Assembly (NCBI GenBank): GCA_034769895.1 | Contig: CM068372.1 | Coordinates: 374,995,258-375,059,257, forward strand | Source of the DNA: Magicicada septendecula | Taxonomy: Eukaryota; Arthropoda; Insecta; Hemiptera; Cicadidae | Length of the DNA stretch: 64,000 nt | Direction: 5' to 3' | In this document: positions 1 to 10,389 of the stretch, piece after piece | Numbering within the stretch: position 1 is the stretch's first letter | Layout of the letters: every line of letters begins with the position of its first letter | The notes under the pieces: model-generated | What the model was told of the DNA's origin: nothing | Seen by the model: the letters and a program-made list of their open reading frames with translations, nothing else | The model's database searches: none | Position numbers and translations under genes: made by a program

Positions 1-559
1 TTAATCATATATAGGTTTTCATGGTAATAGTCTTTAAATGAGCACCTCATTATTCCATTTATTACTATTAATGGTTATTACTTATACCATCATACAATGG
101 TTAGTATAATGTTTACTTTTTCTATTACAATATAGATCAGCTAACATAATTTCTTAACTTGTCATTGTATTGTAAAATTTAACAGTAATTACACCTTTAT
201 TTGGGACCAGTCACTCTCTGTAAAGGTTTAGGTGCTTTATAATCACAATTAAATATTATTTTTAAGTCTATATCACAATTATACATGGCATTACATTTAT
301 TTCCTTAATCATTTCTATAGTTACTGGTTGTCCAGTTAGTCTTTAAATTATAGGCTTTTAACTTATTTGTGCCTTATTCATAATATGTTTAATTGGAATA
401 ATTGGTCTGAAAGTTCCCTCAAGACATGTTTTGACAGTTTAATTATATCATATTACTTTACACGTGTTTTATACATTATTTTTACTACCATAGTTTATAC
501 ATTAGGCTCATTAAGGATACTATGTTGTACTTAAATGATTTAAACTGTATTATTCTTAT
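1..559. other. AT-rich intergenic sequence, nothing recognised
   Basis: AT-rich DNA with short simple-sequence patches. No ORF, tRNA or known repeat motif is seen. Confidence 0.5.
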
Positions 560-654
560 ATGTGGCGGGTGGGAAGAAGCGTCACGTTACAATATATATA
601 CATGTATACATATATGTCACACATGTGTTTGTGTGTGTATACGGCTGCCTGTAT

Positions 655-1290
655 CTATGTACGCAGCTCCCTGAGCTGCAGAACTCGCTCACTATTTTTA
701 ATAAAGTACTTTTATTATTACATAATTTTTTATATTAGATAATTTTTCAGTTCTGTGGAAAAAATGAAAAAATCCCGATTTTTGTATTAGTTCTTTAGTA
801 GCGTAATATAGCAATTGTAGAGAACACAGTCATGGAATTAACACTAAAAACACGAAGTATTCGGTTTTGCGTTACAATTCCATTTGCCTGATACTGTTAG
901 ATTTTCACAATTTTTTCTCTTTTTTATGACCTGGGGTTCCAAAATTTGTGAAATTTCTAAAAGTTAACACTACATTCACATATTCATTAAAATTCTCTTT
1001 AATTTGATATCCCACATGGGCTTATGTAATATTTTAACAATTTTTGCGCTCCCACATTTTTACCTGACGCCCCCCCTCATTTATGAAGGAACCATTCTCA
1101 AAAACAAAGAGTTCTTCAGGGTAAAATTATTGCACGCATACCAAATTATCCGAATTTGGTTGATGCGTCCAAAAGCTATTGTGAGACATAACCCAAATAG
1201 ACAGACAGATCGATTGACAGACAGAAATCTCCAAACGGTCGAGTTGCAACTAAGAACTCACTCCGCAAGTATAAAGAAGAATTCGACTAA
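655..1290 (+). repeat. Interspersed repeat 'X', copy 1 (TTGATAYCCCACA-type modules)
   Basis: The block starts with a segment containing CTGCAGAACTCGCTCA and TAAAGTACTTTTATTATTAC that recurs near 28.1 kb. It continues through AT-rich modules of the form AAATTTTNAAAAGTTAACACTACATT, AAAATTCTCTTTAATTTGATATCCCACATG, and a run of C/T. It then reaches an AGACAGACAGA tract followed by AAACGGTCGAGTT and AAGAACTC. The last piece recurs at 31.93-32.01 kb and the modules recur at 28.7-29.0 kb and 57.7-58.1 kb. It has no coding capacity. The pairing of repeated modules with a tetranucleotide tract resembles Helentron-derived elements, but the class is inferred. Confidence 0.55.
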
Positions 1291-1431
1291 TTTAAAAATT
1301 TACTTTTTGCAGATATATTTGGGGAATCATATTAGCTATGATAAGAATTATGATATTAATGCTAAGTTATGCAAGTTCCAGACGATCTGTGGGACAATTA
1401 ATCGTATTATTTGAAATGAGATACGTCGAGA

Positions 1432-1831
1432 TACAAAATTAAAGTTTTACAAAGTTATGGCAGTCCCTCTACTGTCCTATGAGTGTGAATTATAGATGAC
1501 AACCAAGAAACAAGAAAGTAAAATACACGCCAAGGGAATGGCGTTCTTAGGAGGGTGTTCTAAACTTGGTCGTATAAAGAATGAGGTCATAAGCAAGAAT
1601 TACATGGTTTTTCAACTTGAATGAAAAATTAAAAGATTATAAACAACGGTGAAAAGAACAGCTAGAAAGAATGTCATTTTCAAGACTGGCCAAATAAGTC
1701 TGGAAATATAAACCTATAGGACACAGGTGTGTGGATAGACACAGGAAGAGATGGCTGGAGGAACTTTGAAGGCGGAACAGGCGCATCTTGTCTATACCGT
1801 GTTGTGAAGAAGAATATGATGATGATGAGTA
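1432..1831 (+). pseudogene. LINE family A, reverse-transcriptase C-terminal relic
   Basis: Conceptual translation with several frame changes reads like the end of a non-LTR retrotransposon ORF2: KFYKVMAVPLLSYEC, then TTKKQESKIHAKGMAFL, RIKNEV, and a GHRCVDRHRKRWLEEL-type segment. It ends in a short (GAT)n run. A better-preserved relative with the same order of motifs and a long (GAT)n tail lies at 23.0-23.55 kb. The copy is 5'-truncated, contains stops (for example after YECEL) and cannot be active. The polymerase core is absent, so the clade is uncertain. Confidence 0.75.
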
Positions 1832-2011
1832 AATATTTTCACTAAACTATTGATACGATTATAGACCAATAAAGTGGATAATTGTATCCCGTATGTAGTG
1901 AATATGCCTGATGTGTGCAGACGTAGGATAACTACTCTGCGTTAACGAAGCGTTTGTAAATCTAGCTCCACTTCTTCGGTTGTAGTGTCACGATAAACAG
2001 TCTCCCTCCGA

Positions 2012-2745
2012 TTTTTACTTCCACGTTCCATAAGAAAATGGAAGTATAGTGATGGCGAAAAAATCGTGTTCGACATAATGGCTGATTCTGATTGTACTAC
2101 CCTCAAAACATGAAGAAAAGTCATTTTACGAAAAAGTGTCTGTGTCTGTGTGTAGACGTTTTTCTGTGGCGAACGATATTTCTCTGCCGCAAATTCAAAC
2201 AGAATCAAATAATTTTTTGCATATGTACCTGAGTTGTAGAGGGCTCAAGGCCTATTGATTTTGGTGAAGATCGGTTAAGGGGAAGGGGTAGTTTACCTGC
2301 AACGTTTTATGTTTTAACAAGAGTAAAGTACTTAATTTTGATAAATAAAGTACCCTTAAAAAAAAGGTCATAACAATCCACTGTAGATGAAATATCTATA
2401 AATGAAAAGAGTAGTTGAAAGGGGAGGGGATAATTTTTTTTATGTGTACTACGTTATCGGCCCAAAGAAGTAGTTTGTTGTTAAAATACCTTCCCTGGCT
2501 GTTTGGCCGTAGTTCAATGTTTTATACAAAACCAGACGTTTCGGCAGTGCCATCGACTGCCATTATCAGTGAAAATCGAGTGTGATAACGTGAGGTGGTA
2601 TACGTTAGTGACCACAGTACTGTGGTTAAGGCTGAAGAAAGAAGTAGAAAAAAGTAGTTTCTATGGAAATATTTCATTTCGAAAATGATTTTGATTATAA
2701 ATCTTAGAACATGGAAGTCATGTATGGTTCTCCATGCCGATTTTC
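2012..2745 (+). mobile_element. Pearl/mini-me-like (Helentron-associated) repeat, copy A
   Basis: The left end begins ACTTCCACGTTCC followed by GGAAGTAT, a subterminal hairpin. Then come GATGGCGAAAAAATCGTGTTC, a degenerate TGTCTGTGTC tract, one ~160-bp core unit (CAAATTCAAACAGAATCAAA to GGTTAAGGGGAAGGGGTAG) and a right end with TATGGTTCTCCAT. Copies B (22.1-22.6 kb, inverted) and C (32.0-33.8 kb) share the same ends. Relative to copy B, this copy carries about 280 extra bases at roughly 2,343-2,623, which include a hammerhead-like motif. No protein is encoded. Assignment to the Helentron-associated class rests on architecture, not on an autonomous partner. Confidence 0.7.
2536..2570 (-). other. 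Hammerhead-like motif, site 1 (degenerate)
   Basis: Read on the minus strand: CTGATAA, a six-base-pair stem GGCAGT/ACTGCC with a short loop, then GAAAC. This matches the hammerhead layout CUGANGA, stem II, GAAA, with the second core G changed to A. The bases that follow (down to about 2,493) resemble the segment at 4,271-4,315 beside the Penelope fragment. Confidence 0.35.
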
Positions 2746-3439
2746 TCTCTCCAATCACTGACTTTCATTAACACCAGTTCATACACCTTATAAGTTTCAA
2801 CAACATCCTTCATATACTTAGATATTACTTAAGTGTATACACAACCACTTGCCTCTATTTAACTTCTAAAGCTGTTATGTAGAAACGAAAAAAATTATAT
2901 ACTTCTTGGTTTCCACAACAAAACAGTAATTAACAACAGTAAAATACAAGAGGCTGTGGACAAACTAATAAACATTTGATGACAAAAATACGAAAAAGGG
3001 CTTGAACACATTTTTAAAGCCCATTTATTATGTTCTTTATTTAGTTGTGTGCGTGTTTGTACTTATATCCTTAACTGTTCTCTCAGCTTAGTCAACGCAT
3101 TACTTCCTAATGAAGACAGGATAATAAAGTAACAAACAAAAAATTGCCGCCACCATCGTGAAACGGTGCTGCTGAAAAGGATTCGATTCCCACCGGCGCT
3201 GTGAGAGATAATGTCCGAGATTATTACACAACTAATTTACCGTCGGATAATTATAATTATCCCCCGGCTCTGTAAATAATAACGTGCGTTAAGAAACGAC
3301 AGAGCACAAATGGCAGTTAACAGTTCATTACTGTAATAGTGTAATTCCGCTAATGGTCCAAAGCTAGCTGGCAGCACACGCAATTTAAATGTTAATAGCA
3401 CGCAGTGAATAAATAACATGCCGTTATTTGTCGAGTTAT
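2746..3439. other. Intergenic sequence with one tRNA-like box
   Basis: Mostly unremarkable. Around 3,148-3,205 there is GCCGCCACC followed by AAAGGATTCGATTCCCACCGG, which resembles a tRNA B box (GGTTCGANTCC) and may be a worn SINE head. No A box could be placed with confidence. Confidence 0.3.
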
Positions 3440-3498
3440 TAACAAATACACCGCATGTTCGATACCTTATAAAAGCATACAACGACCTGTACTGCGAG
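3440..3498 (+). promoter_or_regulatory. Candidate TATA-box core promoter
   Basis: TATAAAAG sits at 3,468-3,475 in an otherwise TE-free patch. A start site would be expected about 30 bases downstream, near GAGGAGCACTGAGG. The following 80 bases are unusually balanced in composition and end in a consensus splice donor. No downstream coding exon was found, so this is a weak call. Confidence 0.3.
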
Positions 3499-3579
3499 GA
3501 GCACTGAGGCTTTCAATAACTTTCTCGGGATCAGCTGTGTAAACTGACTAGAAGACAACAGTCTATCCAGCAGTGATAT
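3499..3579 (+). other. Candidate non-coding first exon ending at a GTAAGT donor
   Basis: About 80 bases between the predicted start site and GTAAGT at 3,580-3,585. The arrangement (TATA box, short 5' exon, strong donor) is common for insect genes. The exon has no useful ORF and the intended acceptor is not identifiable. It may equally be chance or part of an unrecognised repeat. Confidence 0.25.
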
Positions 3580-3892
3580 GTAAGTGCAGGAAATTTCTTT
3601 TTTTTTTAGTACATTTTAAGCTTACGGTAAATTTTTTTTAATTTTATCGGCTGGAAATTATACGATTTGCTACGCACTTAGACATAAAACTGTTGTAGAA
3701 AATAGAAAACCCTTACAAATATAAATATGTTATATATGTATATTTGTTGTAGTAGGTTTTTAGTACATCCGTGTATGTGATGTTTATATTGCCGACGTTT
3801 CTTTCCGTAATCCCGGAACATTTTCTAGGCGTACTGGTGTTGATTTTACTACGGGGCGCGTTTTATATCTTGCTTCCCTTCTGATTTTTGCC

Positions 3893-4262
3893 GTGAGGGT
3901 TAGATCGTGGGGGGTGAGTGTGTTGTGGCCATATGTTGTTTGTTAATTTGTGAGCTGTCAGTTAGGAATTTCCAATTTGTCGCTAATTTAGTGTATTCAT
4001 TTCTGATGTTGACAGCTCCCTCTCTCATCCGGTATATTTCAATGGCCTCCCTGTACTGTCTGATTTTCTTGTAGTTAGTTCGTGCCAAGAGTTTTGTGTT
4101 CTTGAAATCGAGAGTATGGCTTGTTTCTTTGGCGTGTTTTGTTAGGGATGTGTTGTCTTCTTGTTTTGCTACTGCCAATTCGTGTTCGCGGACTCGTTGA
4201 CGGATATTTCTCCCAGAGTGGCCGATGTAAGATCGGTCGCTGTTTTTCCATGGTATTTGCTA
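3893..4262 (-). pseudogene. Penelope-like element, GIY-YIG endonuclease fragment (P1)
   Basis: On the minus strand the frame reads IPWKNSDRSYIGHSGRNI, then RQRVREHELAVAKQED and a long lysine-rich helix-forming region. This is the GIY-YIG nuclease at the C-terminus of Penelope-like retroelement proteins: a YIG tripeptide, a GRNIRQR arginine segment and a conserved EHE/KH region (…LTKHAKETSH…). The GIY half is damaged by a frame change near 4,258. The reverse transcriptase is absent, so this is a 5'-truncated copy. A 45-bp flank at 4,271-4,315 resembles the stretch at 2,493-2,535. Confidence 0.8.
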
Positions 4263-4399
4263 TAAATGCCTTGCCCTGGCTGTAAACTACAATTAGTTTA
4301 CATCATACAACCATGGCGTTATCCATAAAAAAAAATTATCTTATGAGTACGGCAAGATATACGTCTTAAGAAATTAAAACGAGTCTTGATACTCTTAAC

Positions 4400-5640
4400 A
4401 TTTTCATGTAGAGGAAAGTCGAAACGACCGCCGTGTGTGAGGGTCGCTGTGTGGTTCGATTCTTGAAAACAAAAGGCATTAAACCAATTGAAATGCATCG
4501 TCAAACGTGCGGTGTTTATGGAGAATAAGCAATGAGTGGTTTGGTGGCACAGAGATGGGTAAGACTTTTAACGAAAGGACGCGAAAATGTTCACGATGAT
4601 GAACAAAGCGGTCGACCGTCTTTAGTGAAGATCGATGTGATGCGAGTCGTTGAAGAGAATATCACACAGAACAGACGATTCACTATGACATCACTCTCAT
4701 TGCGTTTTCACGTTCAGTTCTTCATGAAGTTTTGTCTGAAAAACTAAACTACCGGAAATCGTGCGCACGTTGGGTCCCAAATAAGCTTACGGAACATTAC
4801 AAAATTCAGTGGAACAGTGCATTGGCTTTTTTGACACGATTCAGGCAGGGAGAGGATAACTTCCTGTGCACAGTTTTGAAAAGAGGGTTTGCTTACAGAC
4901 TTCTTGTCTTAAGGGTCCAGTCAATTCATATGCCTGTTGCAAAACACTGAAGAAATTGCGTCGTGCGATCCAGAATAAGCGCATATCTATGGAGAACCGG
5001 ATATCGTCACTGACATAAAGTAGAGTCCGGTGGGCAGGGCATATCCAGAGAATGTCAGAGACATAAAAAAAAGTTTTACGGGGAGACCTGGTGAAAGAAG
5101 AAGGAGGAGTCGGCCCAGAAAACGATGGTTGGATGATCTTGAGGACGAGCTGCGCAGGCACGGTGTAAGAAGATGGAGGCTGAGAGCAGAGCATCGAGAC
5201 GACTGTAGGCGGATTGTCCAGGAGACCAAGGCTCTCCAAGAGAGATCCAGAATAAGCGACATGGCATGCTTAACTTGGGCACCGTATTGATTCATGCCCG
5301 CCCACACAATGTCACTGTAAAGCAACATCTCCTCACAGCCTTCGGCTGCGAACAGTTTGATCAACCGCCGGCGTACAGCCCAGACCTCGCACTCGCACCA
5401 ACCGCATATCACCTTTTCAAGCATCTTAAATCCTCTCATGAGGGCCAGCAGGTCCATAACGACGACAATATTAAACAAGCTGTTAATATGTGGTTCAACT
5501 CAGAGGCAGGAAATTTCTACATGAAAGTATACAACGTCTGGTAGCCCGCTATGGAAAGTGCTTCAATAGTAACGGAAGCTATGGTGAAAATTAATTAAGG
5601 TGTGTAATTCAAAAAGAAATAAAAATGTTTTGTAAATATA
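4400..5640 (+). pseudogene. Mariner transposase relic, interrupted
   Basis: The translated pieces follow the order of a mariner transposase. They are VVRFLKTKGIKPIEMHRQ, then VRLLTKGRENVHDDEQSGRPS, ENRRFT-type text, EKLNYRKSCARWVPNKLTE, KTLKKLRRAIQNKR, a gap, GMLNLGTVLIHARPH, YSPDLA and NSNGSYGEN. The first catalytic region (GDE) lies in an internal deletion near 4,890, and the second aspartate region reads HARPH where mariners usually have DNARPH. Multiple stops occur. A LINE fragment at 4,982-5,243 splits the gene. A 3' end resembling a mariner TIR may lie near 5,665-5,694; no matching 5' TIR was found. Confidence 0.88.
4982..5243 (+). mobile_element. LINE family B fragment nested in the mariner
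   Basis: 262 bp of LINE ORF2 C-terminus with the typical RPRKRWLDDLEDELRRHG and VRRWRLRAEHRDD text. It is flanked by a perfect 15-bp direct repeat, GATCCAGAATAAGCG, at 4,967-4,981 and 5,244-5,258. Removing the insert and one repeat rejoins the mariner text IQNKR to HGMLNLG. The insert is strongly 5'-truncated and has no obvious tail. Confidence 0.88.
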
Positions 5641-5815
5641 TTATTTGTTTGTTTTAATAACATGTTGGAACTTACTTTCAGGATATCTCGTATTTTTGTA
5701 AAGTAATAAATCTGAAGTCATATTTTAAGCTACTTTGAATCGTCATTTGATTGATTTAAATTGATCGTTTTGATGATATCTCGATTTTTAAAAGGCAGTT
5801 TGTTCCAGTACTTAA

Positions 5816-5836
5816 TTTTTTTTTTTTTTTTTTTGC
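5816..5836. repeat. Poly(T) tract
   Basis: A run of about 20 T after TACTTAATTT. Confidence 0.8.
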
Positions 5837-5983
5837 GAACAAAACTGTAGAAAACTAGAAGCTTAAATGAGACTCACCCACCAAAACCACAAGCACTTTT
5901 CCCATGGCATCGATCCTCCCTGCGACTCACCTTCAGGGTTCTGCTATTCCTTTGCCCAAGAGGCAGTATACATCGTTCTAGAA

Positions 5984-6669
5984 CAGTGGTTCCCAAACTT
6001 TTCAGTCCGCGAACCCCCCGAAAATTTAAAAATTTCACGGACCTCGTCTGAGTTCTGAAATAAAACAAACAGTAAATATGATATAAACTCTTACGTTTTA
6101 ATTAAAATGTATTAAAATCAAAATTCTCTTAACTTGCAAAATTAGTGGTATCAAATATAGTTTAATGTGAACCATGAAGCTGCTTTTGAACAATTAGCTA
6201 TGCAATATTGGGTTTAATGTAAAGTAATTTCAATATTAAGTCTTTAAGTTCCTGTTCCATAACCAGCACTGCGCAGCCAGCGTTGCCAACCTCGGCGCTA
6301 CTTTCCAACCACACGTGTCGAAATCCAGCTACTTAGGCGTAAACCAGCTACATGGGAAAACGTTTTACTTAGATACGGTGCTTATACTTGGATTAACATA
6401 AATTCTGCGTTGATGAGGCGCTCTAGTCAGTTCGGCTGACAAACAGATGTGCTACACAACATGACTTAAAGACATTAGTTTCAAATTACTTTCACAATTA
6501 CTATTATTTTGAATTTAAAAAATACTGGAATCGTCTACTAATTGTTTAAAAATTCTAAAATTTAGATTTTAGAACATAAAAAAATGGTAGAAAATTACGG
6601 TGTATACTATTTTTTCTTAAAAGTGTCCGAGGACCCCCTGAAACATTGTTCCCACTTTGGGAACCACTG
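5984..6669. mobile_element. Non-autonomous hAT transposon
   Basis: The ends read CAGTGGTTCCCAAACTTT and, inverted, CAGTGGTTCCCAAAG, giving a perfect 14-bp TIR typical of hAT elements. The flanks carry TCTAGAA at 5,977-5,983 and 6,670-6,676, a 7-bp match consistent with a worn 8-bp hAT duplication. The 686-bp interior is AT-rich with no transposase ORF. Confidence 0.82.
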
Positions 6670-6676
6670 TCTAGAA

Positions 6677-8004
6677 TCATGCTCCCACAATTCAGGCGTC
6701 TCACGTTTTATTTCCTACATTCATCTTCGTCTGTACTACTGTTTCCACGAATTCTACCACGGTATTCCAAAACAAAATGGTGTGACACTCTTTGCCCTCC
6801 TTCAACACTACAATAGAGACAAGTTGAACTCCTCATTTTCTTTGAATTATTTGCATTAATTATTTCTTTAAATGTAAGCGTTTTTTAATTGCTCATTTTT
6901 ATTAGCTTATCCGGGAACGTCAGTACACTGTTAGCAGACGATACGTTTTGACTATTACATTTTTAACAATGGCAAATACGTATAAAATATGTAACTAATA
7001 ACGTATGAGCTGTTGTTTCGATGACGAAGCTGAGTATTGTGTTTCAGGCTATACTTTGATTTTACTGACAACCAACATACTTTCCTGGTGTACAACATAC
7101 ATTCTCTTCTTGTTTTTGTTAGTCAAGTGCCGAAAGCAAATGTAATATAATTAGTAGGAATTATTGCAGTTCTGTCATGCATAACTGAAAATTAACATGC
7201 TTATTTTAATCCAATATATGAATTTTATATGCAATTTAATTAAACTATATCTGGACCACAAATCTTACCGTGTCTGGTCAAAAGCTTATTTAAGATAGAT
7301 TCAACATATTATCGCATCTTGAATAAAAGAAAATGACCTTATTACCTTATTATTTCTATTACGTTTTGTACTATAATGTAAGAACTTCTTTTATATTTTC
7401 CTTAAAGTAGTAATTCTCCTTAAAATCAATTTCATAATTATTATGGTTGCCCTCGTAAAATATCAAATATTTTTTCGTAAGTTAATGAATGCTTTCTTTT
7501 CAGAGAAACCACATTGCTTGTTTTGGATGAAAGGGTTAAAGGATGAAATATTTTGTCTACGGCAAAAGGCAAGAAGACAATGTTGGAAACCAAAGACTAA
7601 TGAACATATTGTGTTGTATACAATGGGGACGTATCGTGTCTCACTTCAGATTCAACTATTTAGAGAAAGGAAGGTGGAATAATTAAGGCAACCCATTGCT
7701 GATTCAAAAATGCTTAATCAGTTACACTTTGTTGAATATTTTCAGTCTTCACGCTTCACGCTTCATCACCTAAATTTGGTCGGTAGAAAGATAAACATTG
7801 ATTTAAAGTATCTGCGTTAGCGATTTTCACCGGTGTATCAAATGTCAACTAATTTGAATATCACGGTCAGTCTAATTTGAATAGCAACATTAACGGTAGC
7901 TAGAAATCTGATCTGTCTATTCCACTATTATTACAAACAACTCTTTAAGACATACCTAACGCGTCTTTCTTCAAACTACAATTATGTACACTGCAAGTAA
8001 ACGT
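6677..8004. other. Intergenic sequence, nothing recognised
   Basis: AT-rich single-copy-looking sequence. The short ORF at 7,443-7,682 has no recognisable motif. Confidence 0.4.
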
Positions 8005-8270
8005 CAATGTTTGATTTGTATCATGTTACTACATGACTGATAACATTCACATTAATCATCATTGCCTGAACAAAACTTTCCATATTGTATGAGATGAAAA
8101 TTCTGTTCTTTAAAAAATTGTATTTCGGTGTGTTTTTGTGATAATAGCATATGTCACAACACGTTTACTCACGTTTTACATGTCATAATATATTTTTGTA
8201 GTGCTTTAGATTTTTTCTTGATAAACAAAATAGGATTTCGAATTATTATTTCCTGCTAAAAATTGTATTG
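8005..8270 (+). repeat. Diverged direct repeat, copy 1
   Basis: Shares a colinear order of words with 9,725-9,995: TTGATTTGTATCATGTTA, CTGATAACATTCA, TGTTCTTTAAAAAATT, and AAACAAAATAGGATTTC. Indels separate them. The family is not recognised. Confidence 0.6.
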
Positions 8271-8998
8271 CACTGCGCCTTCAATTGTATCCTTTGTCTT
8301 CTTCACAGTCTTCCTTTCAAACAACGCCCGTTCTGAGTTGAGCACGTCCTAGTACCGTTGTCCAGTGCATCTTCTCAAACACATATCCTGCTTCTACATC
8401 AACTAGAAAACGTACCCGCGGCTGCTGATGCTCCTGCTGCTTGACTTGCCTTGGAAGTATGCTGTTTTTTACGTACTTCTTTTTCCATTCTTGACTATTT
8501 TCCAGCTTATTCTAGTCAGCTGTTATCGATGAATACATTATTTCAGTACGCGATACGACTCACAGATATAACGTTACCTTCACCCATTATTTTCTACAAA
8601 GGGTTTGTAAATGAAGTGCAGTATTTCCTTATTAAAACGCAGAAGATTTGACTCCGCACATATTTGTGTCTGAGGTGTGTGCCCGTACTAGCATAAGTGT
8701 GTATTTTAGATTTTACACTTTGTTATCCAACAAATATTTTGAAATCGCAATTGCGGGACAAGTGAAAATTAGCGTCTATTGCTTAACATTAATTAATTTT
8801 TGCCGTTGCATCGTTATTTTCTTTTTATAGCCGTTAATTAAATACTGACACATTTAACACTCATTACAAGTAACCACAGCGATTTTTAGTCCAACAAAAC
8901 AACAATCAAACAAACCAAACATAAGAATTGTCATTTTGCTATCTTTTCTGTTGCTTAGTCTCAGGTCTGTCGTAAACAGATTAGCGGACCTCATAAGT

Positions 8999-9230
8999 TT
9001 GGATTCTTACTGGACAATCCTCCGCATTTCAACATACTGAGAGAACCCAATACCTTGGACTCTTTCCAGAAAAACAACATCATTCCAACAAGTTGTATTC
9101 TTACGAGACAAACATCACTACTCGAACAGCTTAGATTGTTTCCGGACAAACGCCCATATTCCAGCAGCTTGGAATCCTACCTTAATACACCAACCTACTT
9201 GATTTCTTATCGGCCAGACTTCGTAAGCCT
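8999..9230 (+). repeat. Degenerate ~36-40-bp tandem repeat
   Basis: Variants of GGATTCTTACTGGACAA recur at about 9,001, 9,058, 9,093, 9,134 and 9,171, each followed by a CATTCCARCAG-like word. In one frame (9,055-9,264) this gives roughly 13-residue periods (LDSFQKNN…, CILTRQTS…, RLFPDKRP…). It could be a worn minisatellite or a repeat-coding relic; no protein family is recognised. Confidence 0.45.
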
Positions 9231-9724
9231 AAAAATCGGGTTCTTGGTGAGTACATCTCATTAGCAAATAAATTGTTGTTTCCTTTCATAAAACGTTTCT
9301 GATTTATCACGTAAGTTAGGTATTACACAAGTACCAAAAAATGTATGCAATGCTCTATTGCAATCAACATTAATCATACATTACGAGATGTAACAAGCAA
9401 AACTCCGCTGCGAAGGTGGATCATACCATGAATCCTTTGGAAGATCGAGTTATGAGGTAGTAGTGAGGTCAATTCAAGATTAAAAGATGACCAACTCAAG
9501 ATTAAGAGGTCAACTCAAGATGAGGTCACTTTAATTGTAAAATCCACATGCCAAATTATGTTGGGAGTTTTGTGTTACCAATTTTAAGCATTCACAACTT
9601 CAAACTGTAAAGCAGGACACGCAAAATAATACGTTCCAATAAATATGTTGTATTGTTCAATGACGGATATAACAAAATAAAAAACTGTGTATATACAACT
9701 TGGTGTATATCAGTAATGTTTACT

Positions 9725-9995
9725 ATAGATGTTTAATTTGTGTCATGTTATCACATTACTGATAACATTCATATTAAGGCATCAGTACCTTAATAAAACT
9801 GTCCATAAGTTGAAAACTTTGTTCTTTAAAAAATTATATTTCATTATGTTTTTGAGATAACAGCATGTGTCCCAACTCCTAAAAAACAATGTTTATTTAG
9901 GTTTCATACTTCATAAAATAATGTAATAAAATATATATTAAAATTTTTCCCTGTGAAACAAAATAAGATTTCTAATTAATGTTCTCCACACTAAG
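9725..9995 (+). repeat. Diverged direct repeat, copy 2
   Basis: Partner of 8,005-8,270 in the same orientation, about 1.7 kb apart. It contains CATTACTGATAACATTCA and TTTGTTCTTTAAAAAATTATA. Confidence 0.6.
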
Positions 9996-10389
9996 GTAGT
10001 ATATAAAAGTATCTGACTTCGAAATGTGTTAATTTAATAATATACAATAGACCTTGGACTGTTAAATTGAAAATTATTTTAATAATAAAACTTTAATAGC
10101 AGATGATTTTGCTATACCTTCTGAACGTCTGACATCTCCAGTAACACAAGTTAATTTTTTAGAAGACGAAGCCAGTAGAACAAGCTTAAGAATTTCTGCA
10201 GAAAAAAAAAAAATGTTTACACAAACATTAAAAATGCGCCAAAATTCTTGCTAACTGTTATTCTTGCTATTGTTTAATTGGTCGAATAGAGAGGGTTAGA
10301 AAATTCAAGTATCTAGGGGAAATAATTCAAGAGATTGGTGTAGAAAATCTGATATAGAAGAAAGGATTCATAAAATGGAAAGAGCATAT

